Shown one piece after another: positions 1-6,271 of a DNA stretch of 6,271 bases; the first letter of the stretch is position 1, and every line of letters begins with the position of its first letter. The notes under the pieces were generated by a model. That model searched no databases. It was given only the letters and a program-made list of their open reading frames with translations, and had not been told where the DNA came from. Origin of the DNA: Clostridia bacterium (GTDB lineage: Bacteria > Bacillota > Clostridia > Christensenellales > Aristaeellaceae); NCBI GenBank assembly GCA_900769875.1, contig CAAGII010000187.1:1-6271 (forward strand). Reading direction: 5' to 3'. The translations under genes and the position numbers were made by a program.

Positions 1-1455
1 AGCGTGATCCTGTTTATCGACGAGATGCATACGCTGATTGGCGCGGGCAGCTCGAGCGAGGGTGGTCTGGACGCGGCCAATATCCTCAAGCCGGCGCTTG
101 CCCGCGGCGATGTGCGCGTCATCGGCGCGACGACTTACAAGGAATACCGCAAGTATGTCGAGAAGGACGCGGCGCTGGCCAGACGTTTTCAGCGCATCGA
201 CGTGCGCGAACCGGATCGCGACGAAACCCTGCGGATACTCAGCGGCCTGCGTGAGCGCTATGAAAGCTATCATCATGTGACGATTGCAGATGACGCGCTG
301 ACTGCTGCTGTTGAGCTGTCTGCGCGCTATGTGACGGACCGCTGCATGCCGGATAAGGCGATTGACCTGATCGACGAAGCTTCCTCGATGGCCAAGATCG
401 CCGGCTGGACGCTGGGTAACGGCTTAAGCGAGGTGGTCATCCACGCCGCTGAGGTAGCGAAGGTGGTTGCGCAGTGGACGGGCGTGCCGGTTGAGCGCGT
501 TGGTACGGACAACCAGCAGGATATTCTGAATCTAGAGAAGACGCTGAAGCGAAGAATTGTCGGACAGGATGAAGCAGTAGCCTCGATTGCCCGGGCACTC
601 AAGCGATCGCGCGCGGGGCTGGGCGATCCGACACGTCCGCTCGGCGTATTCATGCTGTTGGGACCGTCCGGTGTGGGCAAGACCGAGCTGTGCAAGGCGC
701 TCAGCGAAGCGCTCTTTGGCAGTGAGGAAGCGCTGATCCGTATTGATATGTCCGAATACAGCGAGGAAGCGACGGCCTCCAGGCTGATCGGTTCGCCGCC
801 CGGTTACGTTGGCCATGGGGAGGGCGGCCAGCTGACAGATGCGGTGCTGAAGCGTCCGTACAGCGTCGTGCTCTTTGACGAAATTGAGAAGGCGCATCCC
901 AAGATTTTCAGCCTGCTTCTGCAGCTGCTTGACGACGGCCAGCTGACCGACAGCGTGGGCCGCAAGGCGAATTTCAAAAACACCATCGTGGTGATGACCT
1001 CCAATGCGGGCGTCTCCTTTGATATGGAAAAGCGTCTGGGCTTTGCCTCCGGCGCAGAGGCGCACGATCCCGGGAAAGCCATTCTGGCACAGGTCAAGCA
1101 GACATTCCGGCCGGAGTTCCTGGGCAGAATCGACGAGCTGATCGTCATGCACAGCCTGACGAAGGAGGATGGTGCACGCATTGCTGCGCTGATGCTCGGC
1201 AGGATTGCGCAGCAGCTGGGCCGTTTGGGTGTTATGCTCGAGGTTGACGACGATGTGCCCGTGCTGCTCGCCAAGGAAGGTGTTGATGCGATGAGCGGCG
1301 CGCGCAATCTGCGCAGGGTGATCGCCAGGCGTGTGGAGGATCCGCTCAGTGATCTGCTGCTGACGGGCAATCATGTGGGCGAGCGGATTGTGCTGCACGC
1401 AGCGGGTGACAGGATTGACATCGAGATACCGCACGAGGAGCTTGTTCCCGTGTGA
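1..1455 (+). CDS. clpC: ClpC-type AAA+ unfoldase (Clp protease ATP-binding subunit), 5' truncated by the window
   Basis: This is the C-terminal 484 residues of a two-module Hsp100/Clp ATPase; the N-domain and first Walker A lie upstream of the window. Such proteins use ATP to unfold substrates and thread them into the ClpP peptidase in the cytoplasm. Counting from codon 1 at base 1, module D1 shows Walker B FIDE (5-8), sensor 1 GATT (42-45) and arginine fingers R61/R62. Module D2 shows Walker A GPSGVGKT (221-228), pore loop GYVG (268-271), Walker B LFDE (291-294), sensor 1 TSN (333-335), arginine finger R376 and sensor 2 GAR (433-435). All catalytic residues visible are intact. LGF at 346-348 sits where ClpA/ClpC/ClpX carry the ClpP-docking IGF-type loop, which ClpB lacks, so a ClpP partner is likely. 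Only about 15 residues separate the D1 small domain (IDEA, 124-127) from the WTGVPV linker (159-164). The ClpC M domain that binds adaptors such as MecA is therefore missing, as in ClpA. The family call is secure; clpC versus a clpA/clpE-like name is uncertain. Confidence 0.9.
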   Translation, partial: SVILFIDEMHTLIGAGSSSEGGLDAANILKPALARGDVRVIGATTYKEYRKYVEKDAALARRFQRIDVREPDRDETLRILSGLRERYESYHHVTIADDALTAAVELSARYVTDRCMPDKAIDLIDEASSMAKIAGWTLGNGLSEVVIHAAEVAKVVAQWTGVPVERVGTDNQQDILNLEKTLKRRIVGQDEAVASIARALKRSRAGLGDPTRPLGVFMLLGPSGVGKTELCKALSEALFGSEEALIRIDMSEYSEEATASRLIGSPPGYVGHGEGGQLTDAVLKRPYSVVLFDEIEKAHPKIFSLLLQLLDDGQLTDSVGRKANFKNTIVVMTSNAGVSFDMEKRLGFASGAEAHDPGKAILAQVKQTFRPEFLGRIDELIVMHSLTKEDGARIAALMLGRIAQQLGRLGVMLEVDDDVPVLLAKEGVDAMSGARNLRRVIARRVEDPLSDLLLTGNHVGERIVLHAAGDRIDIEIPHEELVPV

Positions 1456-1459
1456 CGGA

Positions 1460-1483
1460 AAAGGCGGGCATCTGCCCGCCTTT
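1460..1483 (+). terminator. Rho-independent terminator after the clp gene
   Basis: A perfect inverted repeat starts 5 bases after the TGA stop. The left arm AAAGGCGGGCA (1460-1470) pairs with the right arm TGCCCGCCTTT (1473-1483); allowing a 4-base loop gives a stem of about 10 pairs, rich in GC. The downstream T run is only three bases (TTTGCT). On the opposite strand the same hairpin is followed by TTTTCC, so it could work in either direction, although no convergent gene is seen. It fits as the end of the clp transcript and separates it from the downstream operon. Confidence 0.8.
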
Positions 1484-1566
1484 GCTGCGTGAATCCACGG
1501 TTTTGAGCCATACTGAATGGAACGGGATGCGACACCGCCTGTATCTTGATTTGCATGAAGATGTAC

Positions 1567-1595
1567 TTGCACAGCGCGCACAGATGCTTTACAAT
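1567..1595 (+). promoter_or_regulatory. Candidate sigma-A promoter for the ligase-mrfA-mrfB operon
   Basis: TTGCAC (1567-1572) and TACAAT (1590-1595) are separated by 17 bases, the optimal spacing. The -10 element matches the TATAAT consensus at 5 of 6 positions. The -35 matches TTGACA only at its first three bases, and there is no extended -10 TG. The site lies between the clp terminator and the next start codon, where a promoter is expected. Transcription would begin near 1602, giving a leader of about 115 nt. This rests on sequence match and position only. Confidence 0.5.
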
Positions 1596-1705
1596 AAGAT
1601 GGAATCCAAACTGGCATGATGTCGTCTGCAGCGCCGACAAGGCGATATCAATCCTGCTGCTCCGTGCCCGACGAAGCTTCACGGAATGATTCCCATCATA
1701 AAAAT

Positions 1706-1711
1706 GAAGGG
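1706..1711 (+). promoter_or_regulatory. Ribosome binding site of the ligase-like gene
   Basis: GAAGGG lies 7 bases upstream of the ATG at 1719. It decides the start in favour of 1719 over the in-frame ATG at codon 10 (1746), which has no comparable purine-rich site at the right distance. Confidence 0.55.
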
Positions 1712-1718
1712 CTGAAAC

Positions 1719-3275
1719 ATGGTTCAACTCGAAGCAATCAAGCAAATGAAGAAGCGGCTTCCCGAGCTGGCCTCGATGACATGCACGGCGTTTATGCTGT
1801 GTGTGCTTCCGCTGCTCTTTCGAAATGCTTTTTTTGACATCAACCGTTTCAAGGTCGAGGCGGTCTGCCGGATTGTACCGGGGCTTGCGCTGTTGATGGC
1901 TGCAGCAATGCTGCCTGGGCGTGGAAAGGAAAAGCAAATCAGACATCCGGGCAGGCTGAACAGGAGGCTGATGCTTCTTTTTCTGATGTGCTGCGTGATG
2001 GCCTGCGCGCGGACGGGGTTTGAATCCGCGACGCTTAACGGCAGCGAGGGACGCTACTGCGGTCTCGTTTTCATGCTCTGCTGCGGAGCGGCGTTCTTCA
2101 TCATCAGCGAAGGAACAGGCTGCGGACGGCTGATTGTGCCCATTGTGCTCTGCGCGACGGCTGTTGCGCTGCTGGGACTGCTCAATGCGATGGGCGTTGA
2201 TCCACTTGGATTCTATGTGAGGATCAGAAAAGAACAGAAGACAGTGTTTCTGTCCACGATCGGCAACTATGACTTCTTTGGCACCTATCTGGTGATCCTG
2301 TTTCCGCTCGTGGGCGGACAGTTTATCTTTTCAAAGAAGAAGAGCATGCGTGCGTTCGGACTGGCGTGCGCCTGTGTGATCGCCCTGGGCGGGATGGTGT
2401 CGCGCACGGACAGCGCACTGGCAGGTATGCATCTGGCGTGTTTTGCACTGCTGCTGGTCTCCTGCGGAAGGTTTTCAGAGATGGCCCGTGCGCTGGCACT
2501 CTGGGCAGCGGCCTGCGCGGCAATGCCGTCTGGATATGTGCTGCTCAAGCACAGCGCATTTAAGCCCTGGATTACCGGTCTTCCGGAGCTTGTTTATCAT
2601 CTGCATGCCGGAGAAATACTCTGTGTTTTGCTGCTCGTGCTGGCTGCAATCTGTCTGTATCTTGAGCGCTGCGGAAGAAAGGCGCCTGACCGGAAAAGAA
2701 TGGCAGCGGTGCTGATGACGTGCTTTATGCTTGTGGTGCTCCTGCTGCTGGGCACGATGGTGTACTTTTCATTGTTCGATACAGAAAAGAACCTGGGTGA
2801 GGCAACTGCATTTTTGAGATTTGACGATAACTGGGGTTCGCAGCGCGGATTTCCCTGGATACGATCGATGCGCGCGTTCGCTGATGCCGGGCCTGCGCAG
2901 AAGCTCTTCGGCGCGGGCATGGAGCTGACGCTGCGCGTGCTCACGCCGTATTTTGATGATCCGACCATGCTGCGCGGAGGCGTCTTCAATGATCCGCATT
3001 GTCAGCCCCTTCAGATGCTTCTGACCTGCGGCGTGCTGGGCATGACCGCCTTTGTCCTGTTCTACGTCTCCATGCTGGTGACGCTCCTGCGCCATGCGGG
3101 GCGTGATCCGCTGATTTGCGGTACGTTTGCGTCGGTCTTCGCGTACAGCATTGTCATGCTCATCAATGTCACACAGCCAATCCTGATTGCGACCTACTTC
3201 TCCGTTTGTGCGCTCGGCCTGAGTGGCCTGCGCGCGCAGCGCTTCGATTCGGGAGGAAACACATATGAACCTTGA
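1719..3275 (+). CDS. Polytopic membrane protein, O-antigen ligase/polymerase-like (Wzy_C/WaaL type)
   Basis: This 518-residue protein has about 13-14 predicted membrane segments, roughly at 19-35, 47-65, 82-97, 114-130, 136-157, 184-204, 211-226, 233-249, 256-276, 296-315, 328-351, 433-458, 466-485 and 487-504. A large extracytoplasmic loop of about 80 residues (352-432) lies before the last three. This topology is typical of O-antigen ligases and polymerases, which transfer or polymerise lipid-linked glycans outside the membrane. Supporting motifs are GNYDFFGTYLVILFPL (182-197), SRTDSA (228-233), and in the loop QRGFPW (375-380), LFGAG (396-400) and NDPHCQPLQ (424-432). The loop R376 and H427 are placed like the essential Arg and His of WaaL, by analogy from memory. 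No other glycan genes are in view, so substrate and acceptor are unknown; in a Gram-positive they could be a capsule, teichoic-type polymer or glycosylated protein. It carries 24 cysteines. It is first in an operon and overlaps the helicase gene by 11 bases. Family-level call is good; function is inference. Confidence 0.75.
   Translation: MVQLEAIKQMKKRLPELASMTCTAFMLCVLPLLFRNAFFDINRFKVEAVCRIVPGLALLMAAAMLPGRGKEKQIRHPGRLNRRLMLLFLMCCVMACARTGFESATLNGSEGRYCGLVFMLCCGAAFFIISEGTGCGRLIVPIVLCATAVALLGLLNAMGVDPLGFYVRIRKEQKTVFLSTIGNYDFFGTYLVILFPLVGGQFIFSKKKSMRAFGLACACVIALGGMVSRTDSALAGMHLACFALLLVSCGRFSEMARALALWAAACAAMPSGYVLLKHSAFKPWITGLPELVYHLHAGEILCVLLLVLAAICLYLERCGRKAPDRKRMAAVLMTCFMLVVLLLLGTMVYFSLFDTEKNLGEATAFLRFDDNWGSQRGFPWIRSMRAFADAGPAQKLFGAGMELTLRVLTPYFDDPTMLRGGVFNDPHCQPLQMLLTCGVLGMTAFVLFYVSMLVTLLRHAGRDPLICGTFASVFAYSIVMLINVTQPILIATYFSVCALGLSGLRAQRFDSGGNTYEP
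3251..3257 (+). promoter_or_regulatory. Ribosome binding site of mrfA, inside the upstream gene
   Basis: GGGAGGA, with GGAGG at 3252-3256, sits 8 bases before the ATG at 3265. It is a near-perfect Shine-Dalgarno sequence embedded in the end of the ligase-like coding region. It fixes the mrfA start at 3265 and not at the in-frame GTG at 3223, which would add 14 residues without a ribosome binding site. Confidence 0.85.
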
Positions 3276-5535
3276 ACAGCTTCTGGACAGGCTGAAGAAT
3301 ACGCCGGCGTTCATGGAAAACGTCACGCATTGGGAGACGATCCCGGCGAGGGAGGCGATCTATGAGGATTTTCCGCCGGAGATGGACGGCCGCATTGCGC
3401 CTGTCCTGCAAAAGCGCGGCGTATACCGGCTGTACAGCCATCAGCGTCAGGCGTTTGATCTGGCGACGCAGCATAAGGATCTCTGCGTTGTCACGCCGAC
3501 GGCCTCCGGCAAGACGATGTGCTATAATCTCCCGGTGCTCAATACGATCCTGCATGAGCCGGATGCGCGGGCGCTGTATCTCTTCCCGACAAAGGCGCTG
3601 TCCGCCGATCAGGTTTCGGAGCTTTATGAGCTGATCGAGGCGATGGGCGTGGACGTGAAGACCTACACCTATGACGGCGATACGCCCGCGGCGGCACGGC
3701 GCCAGGTCCGGCAGGCCGGGCACATCGTCGTCACCAATCCGGATATGCTGCACTCCGGCATCCTGCCGCATCATACCAAGTGGGTCAAGCTGTTTGAAAA
3801 CCTGCGCTACATCGTCATCGACGAGATCCATGCATATCGCGGCGTGTTTGGCTCCAACCTGGCCAACGTCATCCGCAGGCTGCTGCGCCTGTGCCGGTTT
3901 TATGGTTCTAGTCCGCAGTTCATCTGCTGCTCTGCAACGATCGCCAATCCTGCTGAGCTTGCCCAGACGCTCATCGGCCGTCCGGTGGAGCTGATTGACA
4001 AAAGCGGCGCGGCAAGCGGCGAAAAGCACATTGTATTCTATAATCCGCCTGTGGTCAACCGCCAGCTCGGCGTGCGCAAGTCCGTGCTGCAGGAGACGCT
4101 TCGCATTGCGTCCATGCTGGTGGACAACGACATCTCGACCATTGTCTTCGGCAAATCGCGGCTGACGGTCGAGGTGCTTACGCGCCATCTGAAGGAGCGC
4201 GTGCGCGACCCGCTGGGCAACGCGGGACGCGTGCGCGGTTATCGCGGCGGCTATCTGCCCACGCTGCGGCGCGAGATCGAGCGGGGGCTGCGCAAGGGAG
4301 AAATCCGTGCCGTCGTCTCGACCAACGCGCTGGAGCTTGGCATCGACATCGGCCAGCTTGATGCGTGCGTGATGTGCGGCTATCCGGGTTCCATCGCCAG
4401 CACCTGGCAGGAGGCGGGACGCGCGGGCCGGCGCAAGAACACGGCGCTGACGATCGTCGTAGCGTCCTCCTCGGCGCTGGATCAGTATGTCGTCACACAT
4501 CCGGAGTACTTCTTTGGGCATTCTCCTGAAAACGCGCTGGTGCATCCGGACAATCTGTATGTGCTGCTCAATCACGTCAAGTGCGCGGCGTACGAGCTGC
4601 CTTTTGAGGAGGGGGAACGATACGCTGACGGCGTTTCCACGCAGGAGCTGCTGGGCTATCTGTGTGAGGAGCAGATTCTGCATCTGACGGGCGGCCGGTA
4701 TTACTGGATGGCCGAGGAATTCCCGGCTGCTGACCTGTCGCTTCGCTCCGTAACCAGTGAAAACTTTGTCATCATCGACATCACGAACCCTGCGCATCAC
4801 AACGTCATCGGCGAGATGGATCGCTATACCGTTCCCATGCTTTTGCATGAGCACGCGATCTACATGCATGAGGGCCAGCAGTTTCAGGTGGAGAAGCTCG
4901 ATTTCACCGAAAAGAAAGCCTATGTCCGCAGCGTGAACGTGGATTACTATACCGACGCTGACCTCAATACCAGCGTGAAAGTGCTCGATGTGCTCAAGGA
5001 GCAGCCGCTGGGGACGGGCACGATGGCCTATGGCGAGGTACTGGTCACCTGGTTGGTGACGATGTTCAAAAAGTTCAAGCTGGATACCCAGGAGACGCTG
5101 GGCTTCGGCCCGGTGGATTTGCCGGAATTGGAGATGCCGACAAACGCCTGCTGGTGGGCGCTGGATGAGCAGTTGACCGGCGGGCTGTCCATGGACGACC
5201 TGCAGGGCGGCATGCTGGGCATTGCCAATGCTTTGCGGCAGATCATCCCGCTGTATCTGATGTGCTCGCCGAGTGATATCTGCGTGCAGTATAGGGTTCG
5301 CGATCCGTTCACCAAGCTGCCGACGATCCTTGTTTTTGACAACTATGCCGGCGGTATCGGCCTGAGCGAGCGTGTATACTGCATGCGCAGCCTGATTTTC
5401 AGCGACGTACATGCGCTGCTCAAGGCCTGTCCATGCGAGTCGGGCTGTCCGTCGTGTGTCGGCCCGCGGGCCGAGGTGGGTGAACGCGGCAAGCAGACGG
5501 CGCTTTTGCTGACCGAAAGGCTGATGACACTATGA
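3265..5535 (+). CDS. mrfA: MrfA/YprA-type DEAD/DEAH-box helicase with C-terminal MZB (DUF1998) four-cysteine domain
   Basis: This is a 756-residue superfamily 2 helicase, close to the roughly 750 residues of B. subtilis MrfA (YprA). Motifs in order: LYSHQRQA upstream of motif I, Walker A PTASGKT (78-84), Walker B DEIH (186-189), motif III SAT (223-225), motif V NALELGIDIG (354-363) and motif VI QEAGRAGRR (382-390). Near the C-terminus, after a YAGGIGLSE motif, come four cysteines, CPCESGCPSC (C722, C724, C728, C731), the metal-binding cluster of the MZB domain. All catalytic residues are present. In B. subtilis, MrfA works with the exonuclease MrfB in UvrA-independent repair of mitomycin C lesions; a general DNA-adduct repair role in the cytoplasm is inferred here. 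The start at 3265 is set by a strong ribosome binding site and overlaps the upstream gene by 11 bases. The stop codon overlaps the mrfB start (ATGA, 5532-5535), so both junctions favour translational coupling. Confidence 0.92.
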   Translation: MNLEQLLDRLKNTPAFMENVTHWETIPAREAIYEDFPPEMDGRIAPVLQKRGVYRLYSHQRQAFDLATQHKDLCVVTPTASGKTMCYNLPVLNTILHEPDARALYLFPTKALSADQVSELYELIEAMGVDVKTYTYDGDTPAAARRQVRQAGHIVVTNPDMLHSGILPHHTKWVKLFENLRYIVIDEIHAYRGVFGSNLANVIRRLLRLCRFYGSSPQFICCSATIANPAELAQTLIGRPVELIDKSGAASGEKHIVFYNPPVVNRQLGVRKSVLQETLRIASMLVDNDISTIVFGKSRLTVEVLTRHLKERVRDPLGNAGRVRGYRGGYLPTLRREIERGLRKGEIRAVVSTNALELGIDIGQLDACVMCGYPGSIASTWQEAGRAGRRKNTALTIVVASSSALDQYVVTHPEYFFGHSPENALVHPDNLYVLLNHVKCAAYELPFEEGERYADGVSTQELLGYLCEEQILHLTGGRYYWMAEEFPAADLSLRSVTSENFVIIDITNPAHHNVIGEMDRYTVPMLLHEHAIYMHEGQQFQVEKLDFTEKKAYVRSVNVDYYTDADLNTSVKVLDVLKEQPLGTGTMAYGEVLVTWLVTMFKKFKLDTQETLGFGPVDLPELEMPTNACWWALDEQLTGGLSMDDLQGGMLGIANALRQIIPLYLMCSPSDICVQYRVRDPFTKLPTILVFDNYAGGIGLSERVYCMRSLIFSDVHALLKACPCESGCPSCVGPRAEVGERGKQTALLLTERLMTL

Positions 5536-6271
5536 GAAACCTACGCGAGAGGCTCATGGCGGTAAGCAAGCCCGCAGCGCCCAAGCCTGCGCCGGAGATC
5601 AAAACGGAACCGTTCTTCTGCCGGGAGAAGATCGTGCCGCTCGAGCAGCTTTGCGGGATTGAGCATACGACGCTCGAGGACATCCGCGCATGTGATCCGC
5701 TCTTTTCCGGCCAAAGCTGGGATATCCGCCGCGTGCTGTTCCTGGATACGGAGACGACGGGACTGAGCGGCGGCGCAGGCACGGTGGCCTTTGAGATTGG
5801 CGTGGGCTTCATCGACGGGCGCGGCATGGTCATCAGGCAATATGTCATGCGCGATTACAGCGAGGAAGCGGCGATGCTGGAAGAGATTGCGGCGCTGCTT
5901 CGAAAAGCAGACACGGTTGTTACCTTCAACGGTAAGACGTTTGACCTGCCGCTGCTGGAGTCGCGCATGGTTCTCAGCCGTATCCGTCTGCCTGTAACGC
6001 AGATGCCGCATCTGGATCTGCTGCACGCCGCGCGGCGCGTGTACAAGCTGCGCCTGAAGCGCTGCAATCTGGCGACGCTTGAGGAGGCGGTGCTCGGCCA
6101 GCAGCGCCATGACGATCTGCCGGGCGCGCAGGTGCCGCAGCGGTACTTTGATTATGTGCGCACGAAGGAGTTTGCGCTGCTGGAGGATGTGCTGCGGCAC
6201 AACTTTGACGACGTAAAGAGCCTAGCCTGTCTGACGGGCTATCTGTGCTCGGCATTCCGGGCGCCGGAAAC
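5532..6271 (+). CDS. mrfB: MrfB/YprB-type DEDDh exonuclease (RNase_H_2 fold), 3' truncated by the window
   Basis: The reading frame is open from the ATG at 5532 to the window edge: 246 complete codons and no stop. B. subtilis MrfB has about 410 residues, so the missing part is probably its C-terminal helical/TPR-like region. The exonuclease core is complete: LFLDTETTGLSGG (69-81) supplies D72 and E74, TFNGKTFDLP (131-140) supplies D138, and HNFDD (223-227) supplies H223 and D227. This is a DEDDh set with unusual H-x3-D spacing. HLDLLHAARR (160-169) and DDLPG (194-198) are further YprB-family signatures. The predicted activity is metal-dependent removal of damaged DNA opened by MrfA. The start overlaps the mrfA stop as ATGA; an AAAGG at 5516-5520 lies 11 bases upstream, a rather long spacing, so initiation may depend on coupling to mrfA. 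The N-terminus before the core is about 35 residues shorter than I recall for B. subtilis and contains a Pro/Ala/Lys-rich stretch (13-21). Confidence 0.9.
   Translation, partial: MRNLRERLMAVSKPAAPKPAPEIKTEPFFCREKIVPLEQLCGIEHTTLEDIRACDPLFSGQSWDIRRVLFLDTETTGLSGGAGTVAFEIGVGFIDGRGMVIRQYVMRDYSEEAAMLEEIAALLRKADTVVTFNGKTFDLPLLESRMVLSRIRLPVTQMPHLDLLHAARRVYKLRLKRCNLATLEEAVLGQQRHDDLPGAQVPQRYFDYVRTKEFALLEDVLRHNFDDVKSLACLTGYLCSAFRAPE

Noticed and set aside
532..1617. 361-codon minus-strand open frame opposite the clp gene
   Set aside because: Antisense to conserved Clp motifs, crosses the terminator hairpin, and its translation shows no family features.
1456..1730. Possible LexA (SOS) box ahead of the repair operon
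   Set aside because: I looked for the Gram-positive CGAAC-N4-GTTCG pattern. Only scattered half-like words such as GTTCAACTCGAA (1722-1733) occur, in the wrong arrangement.
1616..1837. Small + strand open frame of 73 codons before and into the ligase-like gene
   Set aside because: It overlaps the start of the ligase-like gene in another frame, has no clear ribosome binding site, and its translation is low in hydrophobic or structured content.
3223..3264. Upstream GTG start for mrfA adding 14 residues
   Set aside because: No Shine-Dalgarno precedes 3223, whereas GGGAGGA stands at the proper distance before the ATG at 3265, and the protein from 3265 already has the family length.
3169..5412. 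Very long open frame (747 codons) on the minus strand opposite mrfA
   Set aside because: It lies antisense to a gene with all helicase motifs, and its translation is rich in Arg, His and Gln with no recognisable domain. It is a by-product of GC-rich codon use in mrfA.
5541..6200. Minus-strand open frame of 219 codons opposite mrfB
   Set aside because: Antisense to the intact DEDDh exonuclease motifs and without recognisable protein features.

Overview
The window looks like chromosomal DNA from a GC-rich member of the Bacillota, probably an anaerobic Clostridia-type lineage. Three things suggest this: strong GGAGG-type ribosome binding sites, a ClpC-type unfoldase with a ClpP-docking loop, and an adjacent mrfA-mrfB (yprA-yprB) pair as known from Bacillus subtilis. 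The lineage assignment is inference; no rRNA or other taxonomic marker is present. All four genes are on the + strand and the coding density is high.

Region 1 (1-1455) is the 3' part of a Clp/Hsp100 AAA+ unfoldase gene whose 5' end lies outside the window. It holds the end of the first ATPase module and the whole second module. It has a ClpP-docking tripeptide but almost no middle (M) domain. A GC-rich hairpin (1460-1483) follows the stop codon and probably ends this transcription unit.

Region 2 (1456-1718) is a 263-base intergenic stretch. It contains the terminator, a plausible sigma-A promoter (about 1567-1595) and a leader of roughly 115 nt with two small inverted repeats. I see no gene, RNA gene or SOS (LexA) box in it.

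Region 3 (1719-6271) looks like one operon of three tightly packed genes. The first encodes a polytopic membrane protein of the O-antigen ligase/polymerase (Wzy_C/WaaL-like) type. It overlaps by 11 bases the second gene, a DEAD/DEAH-box helicase with a C-terminal four-cysteine (MZB/DUF1998) cluster, recognisable as MrfA/YprA. That gene overlaps by 4 bases (ATGA) a DEDDh-type exonuclease, MrfB/YprB, which runs off the end of the window. In B. subtilis, MrfA and MrfB act together in a UvrA-independent excision repair pathway for mitomycin C adducts, so the same role is the best guess here. Why a surface-glycan-type membrane enzyme should be translationally coupled to this DNA repair pair is the main open question.

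I find no mobile element, CRISPR array, tRNA or rRNA. I see no convincing evidence of a wholly new system. The points most worth following up are the ligase-mrfAB coupling and the M-domain-less Clp unfoldase.
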